Shown here: positions 1 to 6,324 of the stretch, one piece after another
How the letters are laid out: every line of letters starts with the position of its first letter
How positions within the stretch are numbered: the first letter of the stretch is position 1
Origin: Planctomycetota bacterium
GTDB lineage: Bacteria > Planctomycetota > Phycisphaerae > UBA1845
Reading direction: 5' to 3'
Assembly: GCA_022561255.1 (NCBI GenBank)
Contig: JADFRO010000184.1
Coordinates: forward strand, 1-6,392
Length of the DNA stretch: 6,392 bases
Program-made: the position numbers and the translations under genes
Notes under the pieces: model-generated
What the model was told of the DNA's origin: nothing
Seen by the model: the letters and a program-made list of their open reading frames with translations, nothing else
Databases searched by the model: none

Positions 1-455
1 ACGCGGAAGCCAAGTGCGTAACGATTGATGTGGACGATGCGTTGGGCAAGTATCAGCTTCGCTGCGATTTCGGCCAGATCGAGCGGGCCCTGCTGAACGT
101 CATTCTCAATGCGATAGAGGCTGTGGACCAAAACGGTCACGTGTGGATTCGCGCGGGGCGATCTGACGGATCGCCGGAAGGACTCGAAACCGGGGGCGAT
201 TCGGTTTCGATCGTTGTTGAAGACGACGGTCCGGGATTTGCCCCGGGTGCTCTGCCGCGTGTGTTCAACCCCTTTTTTACAACCAAAGAGAGCGGCACGG
301 GTCTGGGTCTGGCGATTGTGCATGGGATCATCGAAGCGCATGGCGGGAGCGTTACGGCCGGGTCGCGCGTCGGCGGTGGTGCGTCGGTCATGCTATCGCT
401 CCCCGGTGCCAAACAACAATTGGAATCACGGCGCTGTTCCGATCGGGCAAGTTAA
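1..455 (+). CDS. Sensor histidine kinase, C-terminal part (5' end outside window)
   Basis: This is the C-terminal 150 residues of a sensor kinase, read in the frame beginning at base 3 and open to the window edge, so the true start lies upstream. The GHKL ATP-binding domain is complete in its motifs: N box with the two asparagines of the N-x-x-x-N-A-I-E-A pattern (bases 96-119), G1 DDGPGF (222-239), F box VFNPFFTTK (261-287), G2 GTGLGLAIVHG (294-326), and a final Gly-rich strand. Family knowledge: such a domain phosphorylates a histidine in an upstream dimerisation domain, which then passes the phosphate to a response regulator. The sensor, transmembrane and H-box parts are not visible, and no receiver domain follows. 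The NtrC-type regulator starts 82 nt downstream on the same strand, so this is most likely its cognate kinase, comparable to FlgS, FleS or NtrB. That pairing is inference. The GTG at base 30 is an internal valine, not a credible start. Confidence 0.93.
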   Translation, partial: AEAKCVTIDVDDALGKYQLRCDFGQIERALLNVILNAIEAVDQNGHVWIRAGRSDGSPEGLETGGDSVSIVVEDDGPGFAPGALPRVFNPFFTTKESGTGLGLAIVHGIIEAHGGSVTAGSRVGGGASVMLSLPGAKQQLESRRCSDRAS

Positions 456-463
456 TGGGTGTT

Positions 464-492
464 GCGGCGACGGCGTGGTTTCTGGTCGCCGC
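464..492. repeat. Inverted repeat between kinase and regulator genes
   Basis: GCGGCGAC (464-471) and its exact reverse complement GTCGCCGC (485-492) flank a 13-nt loop. It lies 8 nt after the kinase stop. No T-run follows, so it is not a typical intrinsic terminator. It could be a stabilising or attenuating RNA hairpin, or chance in GC-rich DNA. A second small palindrome, GACTCGAGTC, follows at 506-515. Confidence 0.4.
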
Positions 493-537
493 CTTGGTGG
501 GATCTGACTCGAGTCGCTCGTAGGCGAGGAATGAATA

Positions 538-1941
538 ATGGCTCACATTGCTGTCGTCGATGACAAGGAGATCCTTCGCGATTCGCTGGAGGCGGCACTC
601 TCGCGCGAGGACCACACCGTAGTGACGTTTGCAGATCCGGTCGATGCGCTGGAGCAGATCAAGCAACAGCGATTCGACGTGGTTGTTTCGGATTTGAAAA
701 TGCCGCGGATGGATGGGTTGACCTTGATCCGCGAGACGCGCTCCGCCGGGTGTGATACGCCGATCATCATGATGACCGCGTACGCGACGGTTTCGACGGC
801 GGTGGAGGCGATGAAGCTTGGCGCGTTCGATTACATTCAAAAGCCGTTCGAGATAGAGACGGTGACCGTGCTCATTGAACGCGCTCTGGAGCACGCTCGA
901 CTTCGCCGGGAGAACGAGGCGCTTCGAACGTCGGTCAAAGACCTTCGGGCGCAGCGCAAGCTCGTCGGTGCGGGGGCGGTGATGGCGGGATTGCGGGAGC
1001 AGCTTGACCGTGTCGCCGCCAGCCACGCGACGGTGCTGATCACGGGTGAGTCGGGGACGGGTAAGGAATTGGTAGCCTCCTACGTGCACGAATACTCACC
1101 GCGAGCCGATCGCCCGATGCTCTGTCTGAATTGTGCTGCCTTGTCGGCGACGTTGCTCGAAAGTGAGTTGTTTGGACATGAGCGCGGGGCATTTACGGGG
1201 GCCGATCGAACGCGCAAGGGGCGATTCGAACTCGCCGACGGCGGAACGCTTCTGCTTGATGAAATCTCAGAGCTTGCCCCTCCGTTACAGGCGAAGCTTC
1301 TGCGCGTGTTGCAGGAGGGGGAATTCGAGCGTGTCGGCAGCAGCACGACGCGGCGAGCTGACGTTCGCATTATCGCCACGACGAACCGCAACCTCGAGCT
1401 GTGGGTGTCGCGTAAGCGTTTTCGCGAGGATTTGTACTACCGGCTCAATGTTTTACCTATTGCCGTGCCGCCCCTACGCGAACGTGTCGAGGATATTCCA
1501 GAGCTCGTCGAATATTTTATGAAAAGCGCGCGGACGGCGGATGGCGCAGCGGATGTGCGTGTGTCGCGTGAGGCGATGCGGCTTTTGACGGGCTACGCCT
1601 GGCCGGGCAACGTTCGGGAACTGGAAAACGTTTGCTGTCGCGCGACGACGCTTTGCAGAACGGAAAAGATCGAAGCGGAGTTGATCGAGCCTTGGCTTCG
1701 CCCCAGAGCGGTCAAGCTGGAAGGGTTAACTTCGCTTCGAGACGGACGCATGCTCGAAGACATGGAGCGTCAGCTTATCGAGCGTACGCTGCAACGGTTC
1801 GAGGGGCACCGTGCCAAGACGGCCAAGGCGCTGGGCATGGGTGTGCGAACGCTGGGAATGAAACTCAAACAGTGGCGAGAGGAGGCTGCGGCTGCCTCAA
1901 GGAGCGAGTCGCTTCCGATGGCGCTCCCCGCCGGCGTGTAG
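538..1941 (+). CDS. Sigma-54-dependent NtrC-family response regulator (FlgR/FleR-like)
   Basis: A full-length 467-residue transcription activator with three domains. The receiver (about 1-120) has the acidic pair D8/D9, phospho-acceptor D52 in SDLKMP, T80 and K102. The AAA+ domain (about 143-380) has Walker A GESGTGKE (170-177), the sigma-54 contact loop GAFTGA (217-222), Walker B GGTLLLDEI (235-243), a FREDLYYRL arginine-finger region and sensor II WPGNVRELEN. A Fis-type helix-turn-helix (about 424-446, ending TLGMKLKQW) follows, with a short Ala/Ser-rich tail. Family knowledge: phosphorylation assembles a hexamer that uses ATP to open sigma-54 promoters. The ATG is preceded by GCGAGGA ending 7 nt upstream, and the kinase gene lies just before. 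Together with the flagellar genes downstream this suggests the master activator of the adjoining operon, as with FlgR or FleR. The target is inferred; the class is certain. No key residue is missing. Confidence 0.97.
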   Translation: MAHIAVVDDKEILRDSLEAALSREDHTVVTFADPVDALEQIKQQRFDVVVSDLKMPRMDGLTLIRETRSAGCDTPIIMMTAYATVSTAVEAMKLGAFDYIQKPFEIETVTVLIERALEHARLRRENEALRTSVKDLRAQRKLVGAGAVMAGLREQLDRVAASHATVLITGESGTGKELVASYVHEYSPRADRPMLCLNCAALSATLLESELFGHERGAFTGADRTRKGRFELADGGTLLLDEISELAPPLQAKLLRVLQEGEFERVGSSTTRRADVRIIATTNRNLELWVSRKRFREDLYYRLNVLPIAVPPLRERVEDIPELVEYFMKSARTADGAADVRVSREAMRLLTGYAWPGNVRELENVCCRATTLCRTEKIEAELIEPWLRPRAVKLEGLTSLRDGRMLEDMERQLIERTLQRFEGHRAKTAKALGMGVRTLGMKLKQWREEAAAASRSESLPMALPAGV

Positions 1942-2011
1942 AACGAGCCGTTCGTGTGGTTGTCGGCTGCGCAGAACTTGCCGATGCGCAGAAAATGCGG
2001 ACCGCTTTGGA

Positions 2012-2055
2012 GCCCCAGGTGCCGCTCCCAGGTTCGAGAAGGCACCTGCCGGGGC
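2012..2055. repeat. Long inverted repeat upstream of the candidate flgB promoter
   Basis: GCCCC-AGGTGCC (2012-2023) pairs with GGCACCT (2041-2047) and, after a 3-nt bulge, with GGGGC (2051-2055). The loop is 17 nt. Read differently, CAGGTGCC and GGCACCTG form a perfect 8-bp dyad at 2016-2023 and 2041-2048. It starts about 70 nt after the regulator's stop and ends 1 bp before the candidate -24 element. It may be a factor-assisted terminator for the regulator transcript (no T-run is present), or a dyad operator/enhancer for the regulator or another protein. The sequence alone does not decide. Confidence 0.55.
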
Positions 2056-2056
2056 A

Positions 2057-2072
2057 TGGCACGAAGGATGTA
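2057..2072 (+). promoter_or_regulatory. Candidate sigma-54 (-24/-12) promoter for the flgB operon
   Basis: The site reads TGGCACGAAGGATGTA. Against the consensus TGGCACG-N4-TTGC(A/T), the -24 heptamer is a perfect match. The -12 element matches at T, G and the final A with correct spacing, but has A for the first T and T for the usually conserved C. A start near 2082 would leave a leader of about 75 nt before flgB. The position between a sigma-54 activator gene and the basal-body operon is what such a promoter would be expected to occupy. The imperfect -12 element keeps confidence moderate. Confidence 0.5.
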
Positions 2073-2145
2073 GACGTATGCTCGCCCGGCGGGTGTGTGC
2101 GCGGACTCCGCGCGGGAGTGCGGCTTGGGCGGCTGGACGGTAGAT

Positions 2146-2150
2146 GGGAG
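2146..2150 (+). promoter_or_regulatory. Ribosome binding site that decides the flgB start
   Basis: GGGAG sits 6 nt before the GTG at 2157. It is the reason to prefer this start over the in-frame ATG at 1995, which would place the candidate promoter inside the gene, and over the internal ATG at 2211. Confidence 0.6.
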
Positions 2151-2156
2151 ATTGCG

Positions 2157-2591
2157 GTGTTTCTTTCGACGGTAACGGATCGCGGAGCGACGCCTGCTCT
2201 GCTGAAAACGATGAGCTTTACCGAGTCGCGGCTACGCATGATCGCGGAGAACGTGGCCAACATGGAAACGCCCGGCTACCGGACGAAGCAGCTCGATACA
2301 CACGCTTTTCAGAGCGCCCTTCGCGCCGCTCTGGACGCGCGAGGGACGAATTACGGAAAGCCGTTTGTGGTCGAGGCCGGCTCGGAGGTCGCAACGAACG
2401 CCGACGGCACGCTTCGAGTAACGCCGTCGGAGGCGCCCGTTCAGAACATTCTGTTTCACGATCGGACGAACATGTCCCTCGAGCGGCAGATGGCGGACCT
2501 GGCAGAGACAGGGATGACGCACGAAATGGCCGCGATCTTGCTGCGCAGCAACTTCAGCGCGCTACAGAAGGCGATCCGCGGAACCGTGTAG
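2157..2591 (+). CDS. flgB: Flagellar basal-body proximal rod protein FlgB
   Basis: A 144-residue rod protein. Near the N-terminus it carries the hallmark rod/hook-family motif NVANMETPGY (32-41), preceded by a hydrophobic amphipathic helix. The C-terminal part (about 108-144, from SLERQMADLAETGM on) is the helix that pairs with the N-terminal one in the rod. Family knowledge: FlgB is exported through the flagellar type III apparatus without a cleaved signal and polymerises with FlgC, FlgF and FlgG into the periplasmic rod. Length agrees with the usual 130-145. The GTG start is supported by GGGAG at 6 nt and by alignment with the usual FlgB N-terminus. The frame happens to stay open far upstream, through the 3' end of the regulator gene, so automatic calls may extend it wrongly. 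It is the first gene of the presumed operon, and flgC follows after 37 nt. Confidence 0.92.
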   Translation: MFLSTVTDRGATPALLKTMSFTESRLRMIAENVANMETPGYRTKQLDTHAFQSALRAALDARGTNYGKPFVVEAGSEVATNADGTLRVTPSEAPVQNILFHDRTNMSLERQMADLAETGMTHEMAAILLRSNFSALQKAIRGTV

Positions 2592-2628
2592 GTTTTTGCG
2601 GCGCGGACCGCGTTGAGAAAGGGATGCA

Positions 2629-3048
2629 ATGTTTGGAACGCTAGACATCAGTACGTCGGCACTCGTTGCGTATCGGACGCGGCTTGACGTTATTGCCGGT
2701 AACATCGCGATGAAGGATGTAACGCGCGACGCAGACGGGAATTCCATGCCGTATCGGCGGCGGATCGATTTGTTTGCCTCAGGTGATCCATCACGCGGCG
2801 ACGGCGCGCCGGGCGTTCACGTTGCGAAGATCGTCTTGGATCAGAGCGCGTTTGGTCTGCGGTGGGATCCATCGCACGTCGACGCAATCAAAGAGGGGGA
2901 GCAGAAGGGGTACGTGCGGACGTCGAACGTCGACCCGCATACGGAGATGGTCAACGCGATGACCGCAGCGCGCGCCTATGAGGCGAACATTACCGTGGCG
3001 GAGATGGCCAAGCGGATGGCTGCGACGACGCTGAGCCTCGTCGCCTAG
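2629..3048 (+). CDS. flgC: Flagellar basal-body proximal rod protein FlgC
   Basis: A 139-residue rod protein. The N-terminus MFGTLDISTSALVAYRTRLD is the classic FlgC opening. The C-terminus SNVDPHTEMVNAMTAARAYE (from residue 99) is the family's terminal helix signature. Family knowledge: it builds the proximal rod with FlgB and is secreted through the export gate. The expected G-N-I-A-N motif is G-N-I-A-M-K-D (24-30), so the second Asn is replaced, while downstream T32-R33 and P41-Y42-R43-R44 are kept. AAAGGGA ends 4 nt before the ATG. It is in the usual place between flgB and fliE. The middle section (about 48-75) is short, as in other FlgC proteins that lack a hook-like insert. Confidence 0.96.
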   Translation: MFGTLDISTSALVAYRTRLDVIAGNIAMKDVTRDADGNSMPYRRRIDLFASGDPSRGDGAPGVHVAKIVLDQSAFGLRWDPSHVDAIKEGEQKGYVRTSNVDPHTEMVNAMTAARAYEANITVAEMAKRMAATTLSLVA

Positions 3049-3053
3049 GGCCG

Positions 3054-3083
3054 ACGTTCAAGGAGCGTACGTTCAAGGAGCGT
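3054..3083 (+). repeat. Perfect 15-bp tandem duplication carrying the Shine-Dalgarno
   Basis: ACGTTCAAGGAGCGT occurs twice head to tail (3054-3068 and 3069-3083). A related AAGGAAC follows at 3084-3090. Each unit holds AAGGAG (3060-3065 and 3075-3080), so fliE has two strong ribosome binding motifs, the nearer one 11 nt from the ATG, plus AAGGA at 3 nt. Confidence 0.9.
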
Positions 3084-3091
3084 AAGGAACA

Positions 3092-3403
3092 ATGGCGGAT
3101 CCGATTCAGTTTCCCAGCGGCGCCGGCCCAATCAACCCGGTGCCGGGCGCCCTGCAACCGGGTGCCGTCAAGAGCTCGGATGGGAAAGACTTCAAGTCGA
3201 TTCTCGTAGACAGCCTGAACGAGGTGAACCGTCTGCAACACGAGGCGGATCAGGGCGTTCAGCGGCTCCTGACGGGAGAGGCGGACAACGTGGCCGAGGT
3301 CTTCGCGGCGGTGAACAAGGCCGGGATCGCATTTGATCTGCTCATGGAAGTTCGAAACAAGCTTACGGATGCGTATCGGGAAGTGCAGCAGATGCGTGTT
3401 TAG
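3092..3403 (+). CDS. fliE: Flagellar hook-basal body complex protein FliE
   Basis: A 103-residue protein matching the usual length of about 100-110. The N-terminal 25 residues are Pro/Gly-rich and probably disordered. The rest is helical, with F34 beginning the FKSILVDSLNEVNRLQ helix and a highly typical C-terminal EVRNKLTDAYREVQQMRV (86-103). Family knowledge: FliE is the first protein through the flagellar export gate and joins the MS ring/export gate to the proximal rod, contacting FlgB. The ATG is fixed by an in-frame TAA at 3083-3085. Its leader contains the tandem duplication described separately, which may raise or tune translation of a small protein needed in few copies. fliF follows after 69 nt. 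Confidence 0.95.
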   Translation: MADPIQFPSGAGPINPVPGALQPGAVKSSDGKDFKSILVDSLNEVNRLQHEADQGVQRLLTGEADNVAEVFAAVNKAGIAFDLLMEVRNKLTDAYREVQQMRV

Positions 3404-3430
3404 TGCGTTCGGCGCCGGAGGGTGATCCGG

Positions 3431-3456
3431 CTTGTTGGACTGGCTCGTTGGACCGG
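3431..3456 (+). repeat. Imperfect 13-bp tandem repeat upstream of fliF
   Basis: CTTGTTGGACTGG (3431-3443) is followed directly by CTCGTTGGACCGG (3444-3456). They are identical at 11 of 13 positions, and both differences are T-to-C. A small GCCGG/CCGGC inverted repeat (3414-3418 and 3427-3431) precedes it. No function can be assigned. Confidence 0.6.
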
Positions 3457-3472
3457 GGTGTGACTGCGGATC

Positions 3473-5152
3473 ATGGATCGGCTTCGCCAAGTACTGGAAG
3501 AGATTAGCACACGACTGGGCGTACTCAATACGTCGCAGCGCATTGCCATTGGAATGTGCGCCCTTGTGGTCGTCGGGTCGTTTGCGTGGCTCATGCAGTG
3601 GTCGACCACGCCGGAGATGGTTCCGCTTGTGAATCATGCATTCAGTTATGCGGAGCTCGACTCAGCGGAGGAGTCGCTCAGGGCGAACGGCGTCGACTAC
3701 GACATTCGTGGAACGCGAATCTTCGTCGGGTTAGGAGATCGCCATAACGCTTTGCGCCTGTTGTACACAGCCGGCGCCCTGCCGGAGGGAAGCCTTTTCG
3801 ACATGGCGGCCGTGGTCACGGATCAAAATCCCTTCCAGGCTCCCGAGGCCCGATCGTATGCGCAGAATTTCGCCAAGGGTAACGAGCTCGCGAAGATCAT
3901 TGCGACGTCCCCACTCGTGCAAAAGGCGTCGGTCATGATCAATCCGAGGACCAAGCGACGGCTCGGCGGGGTATCCGACGTCCCCACAGCGTCGATTGCC
4001 CTGACGCTCGCGGGGCGCTCGGAATTGACCGACGCCATGGTCGATGGGTTCGCCAAGCTCGTTAGCGGTGCCGTCGCGGGACTCAAGCCGCACAACGTTT
4101 ACGTCACCAATACGGCGACGGGACGCTCGCGTAGCGTTCCGCATCCAGACGACATAGCGAGTTTTGACCTGTTCGGCATGCAGAAGAAGCGCGAGGCTCA
4201 CCTACAATCCAAGATTATGACCAAACTGGCGCACATTCCCGGCGTTCAGGTCGTCGTCTCCGTGGAGTTGGACACGAGTCGGCGGGTTACGACACGAATG
4301 ACGCATGCAACGCCGCAAACGAAGCTCGAAACAAACAAAACCAGCGAGCAGGGATCCAGCACAAGGGCTGTCGAGCCCGGTGTGCAGGCGAACCTCGGGC
4401 AGGCTGTGACGGGGAGTTCCGGCGGTCAGACGAATATGACCGAACAAACCACGCTCGAAAACTTCGAACCCAAGCTCAGTCAGACCGAGACGATCGAGCA
4501 AATACCGTTTGCCACCAAGAGCGTAACGGCTGCGATCGGGATTCCACGAAGCTTTCTGGTGGGTGTGTTTCGAGCGCGGCATCCTGACAAAGAGGAACCG
4601 AAGGAGGACGATCCCGATTTTGTCAGTGTGCGGGATGAGCAGGTCGCTCGCGTCAAGAGCAGTGTCGAGCGGATTGTGATGGCCAAGGATCCAAAGGACG
4701 TCGAGGTCGACGTCTATCCAGACATGGAGTGGAGCGCGGACGGACCGGTTTGGAGCAGCGCTCCGTCGGCTGTTGCATTCGCGGGGGGCGGGTCGGATTC
4801 GCTCGAGCCGATGGGGTTGGCCTCTACCTATGGTCCGCAGGTTGGGTTGGCAATGCTCGCGCTCGTCAGCATGTTTATGATGCTACGCGTCGTGAAGAAT
4901 GTACCGATGCCCGCGAAAGAATCAAAGCCGGAGCCGTCGGAGGAGGCCGTCGCGTCCGGTGAGGAGCCGATGCTTACGGTGGGACCGAGTCCTGTAGGAC
5001 AAGCCGCGGTCTCGGAAAGTCTTTTGGTCGCGCAGGAAGTCGATGATGACACATTGCGTTACCAGCAGATTGGTGAGGAGGTCATCAAACTGGTCGAGGC
5101 GGATCCGGAAGGTGCGGCCAAGCTGATTAAGCGGTGGATGGACGATGCGTAG
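3473..5152 (+). CDS. fliF: Flagellar MS-ring protein FliF
   Basis: A 559-residue ring protein, near the family's usual 530-580. In order: a cytoplasmic helix (1-22), first membrane segment (about 24-43), ring-building motif 1 (about 49-106), motif 2 (about 127-212, from RSYAQNF), and motif 3 (about 236-417). Motif 3 is interrupted by the polar Gln/Thr/Ser-rich collar insert with the characteristic EPGVQAN stretch and closes around AAIGIPRSFLVGVF. A second membrane segment (about 457-474), an acidic Pro/Glu linker and the C-terminal FliG-binding helix (about 524-559) follow. Family knowledge: FliF forms the inner-membrane ring on which rotor, rod and export gate assemble. An in-frame TGA at 3461-3463 leaves ATG 3473 as the first standard start. 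Its Shine-Dalgarno is weak (GCGGA, 2 nt away), so translation may partly rely on coupling to fliE. Sequence outside the membrane segments and C-terminus is divergent from enterobacterial FliF. Confidence 0.95.
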   Translation: MDRLRQVLEEISTRLGVLNTSQRIAIGMCALVVVGSFAWLMQWSTTPEMVPLVNHAFSYAELDSAEESLRANGVDYDIRGTRIFVGLGDRHNALRLLYTAGALPEGSLFDMAAVVTDQNPFQAPEARSYAQNFAKGNELAKIIATSPLVQKASVMINPRTKRRLGGVSDVPTASIALTLAGRSELTDAMVDGFAKLVSGAVAGLKPHNVYVTNTATGRSRSVPHPDDIASFDLFGMQKKREAHLQSKIMTKLAHIPGVQVVVSVELDTSRRVTTRMTHATPQTKLETNKTSEQGSSTRAVEPGVQANLGQAVTGSSGGQTNMTEQTTLENFEPKLSQTETIEQIPFATKSVTAAIGIPRSFLVGVFRARHPDKEEPKEDDPDFVSVRDEQVARVKSSVERIVMAKDPKDVEVDVYPDMEWSADGPVWSSAPSAVAFAGGGSDSLEPMGLASTYGPQVGLAMLALVSMFMMLRVVKNVPMPAKESKPEPSEEAVASGEEPMLTVGPSPVGQAAVSESLLVAQEVDDDTLRYQQIGEEVIKLVEADPEGAAKLIKRWMDDA

Positions 5153-5191
5153 TCTGCACCCGCTACATGGTGTTGAGGTCCAGGTTGGATT

Positions 5192-5203
5192 GGGGCGCGC
5201 CCC
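5192..5203. repeat. 12-bp GC palindrome upstream of fliG
   Basis: GGGGCGCGCCCC is a perfect palindrome ending 13 nt before the fliG ATG. In RNA it could fold as a 4-bp stem with a CGCG loop, or pair between molecules. No T-run follows, so it is not an intrinsic terminator. It sits where a ribosome loading on fliG would cover it. Confidence 0.6.
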
Positions 5204-5216
5204 GCAGAAATGATCT

Positions 5217-6260
5217 ATGGCGAAGACATCGACGGAACAATTTGACGAGGCGTCCGCTCCGGGCGTCAAAGGCGTAACCAAGGCGGCTATTCTTCTCGTA
5301 ACCATGAACGGCGAGGTAGCGGCGGAGGTTCTGCGCCATCTCGAAGATGATACGATCGAGCAGATCACGCGCGAGATCGCACAGCTCGATCTCGTCGATT
5401 CTGATGATCGTGGAAAGGTCGTCGAAGAGTTCTACAACATTGCGCTGGCGCGGTCGTACGCGAAGCAAGGTGGGATGTCGTACGCGCGGATACTGCTTGA
5501 AAAGGCCCTGCCGGCGGCGCAGGCGCACGAAGTGATGAAGGTGATCGAGCACCAGATTCATCGCAAGCCGTTCGCGTTCCTGGCCAAAACGGACTCGGAG
5601 AACTTGAGGGCGTTTATTCAGGATGAACACCCTCAGACCATCGCACTGATTCTTTCCCATCTAACGGCATCGCAGGCGAGCGACATACTCGCGGGACTGC
5701 CGCTGCCCAAGCAGCTCGAAGTCGTTACCCGCATCGCCACGATGGAGAACACGAACCCGGAAGTTATTCGGGAAGTCGAGCAGGGATTGGAAATGCGACT
5801 GTCCGGCGTGATGTCGCAGACGTTCCAAAAAGTCGGCGGCATCGAAAGCGTCGCGGAAATGCTCAACCTCGCCGATCGGGCGACGGAGAAAGGGATTCTC
5901 GAAGCGATGGACGCGGAGAACCCGGATCTGGTCGAGAGTATTCGACGCTTGATGTTCGTGTTCGAGGACATTTTGTTGGTCAACGATAAGGGCATCCAAC
6001 AGGTGCTCAAGGAGATCGAAAACGACGAGCTGTCTCTGGCGCTCAAGACCGCAAGTGAAGCGCTTCAGGAAAAGATCTTCCGCAATATGTCCGAGCGTGC
6101 AGCGATACTGATCAAAGAAGACATGGAGTTCATGGGGCCGGTGCGCGTTGCGGATGTCGAGCAGGCACAGCAAAAGATCGTTGACGTCGTCCGAAGGTTG
6201 GAAGACGCCGGCGAGTTGATCATCTCGGGGCGCGGCGGCGAAAAGGCGATGATCGTATGA
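5217..6260 (+). CDS. fliG: Flagellar motor switch protein FliG
   Basis: A 347-residue rotor protein with all three regions. The N-terminal FliF-binding domain is about 18-105. The middle armadillo domain begins near 120 and carries EHPQT (137-141), a FliM-binding signature. The Gly-Gly hinge is G207-G208. The C-terminal torque domain includes MFVFEDI (246-252) and the stator-facing charged helix. Against the E. coli charged set (K264, R281, D288, D289, R297) the matching positions by hand alignment are K277, R294, E301, D302 and R310, so charge is fully conserved with one Asp-to-Glu change. Family knowledge: the FliG ring sits on the cytoplasmic face of FliF, receives torque from MotA/B-type stators and switches direction with FliM/FliN. 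An in-frame TGA at 5211-5213 fixes the ATG. No clear Shine-Dalgarno is present (only AGAAA, 6 nt upstream), and a GC palindrome lies just before it. Confidence 0.97.
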   Translation: MAKTSTEQFDEASAPGVKGVTKAAILLVTMNGEVAAEVLRHLEDDTIEQITREIAQLDLVDSDDRGKVVEEFYNIALARSYAKQGGMSYARILLEKALPAAQAHEVMKVIEHQIHRKPFAFLAKTDSENLRAFIQDEHPQTIALILSHLTASQASDILAGLPLPKQLEVVTRIATMENTNPEVIREVEQGLEMRLSGVMSQTFQKVGGIESVAEMLNLADRATEKGILEAMDAENPDLVESIRRLMFVFEDILLVNDKGIQQVLKEIENDELSLALKTASEALQEKIFRNMSERAAILIKEDMEFMGPVRVADVEQAQQKIVDVVRRLEDAGELIISGRGGEKAMIV

Positions 6261-6324
6261 CGTTGTATCGGATAGCTGTATCGCGACGGCGTTGCCGCAT
6301 CGCCGGTCGGCTTTGGTCGTTTTC

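Noticed and set aside
388..1089. Long antisense open frame (233 codons) opposite the kinase end and the regulator's receiver
   Set aside because: It is the mirror of a GC-rich coding region, is rich in Arg/His, has no recognisable domain and overlaps a certain gene.
1957..1972. TGGTTGTCGGCTGCGC as a -24/-12 promoter
   Set aside because: The GG-to-GC distance is one base short, which sigma-54 promoters do not usually tolerate.
2008..2023. TGGAGCCCCAGGTGCC as another -24/-12 promoter
   Set aside because: GG and GC spacing is right, but the -24 block matches only 4 of 6 positions. It is better explained as an arm of the inverted repeat, and the site at 2057 is stronger.
1632..2156. Upstream extension of the flgB frame as a fusion or separate gene
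   Set aside because: The part before 1941 is an alternate frame of the regulator. The part after is Arg/Gly-rich with no domain, and a good ribosome binding site supports the start at 2157.
2990..3637. Antisense open frame (215 codons) across fliE and the fliF start
   Set aside because: It overlaps two well-identified genes, has low-complexity Arg/His/Pro composition and no family resemblance.
6264..6283. TGTATCG direct repeat after fliG
   Set aside because: It is seven bases only, with no further structure. Chance is likely, and it is mentioned only alongside the other spacer repeats.
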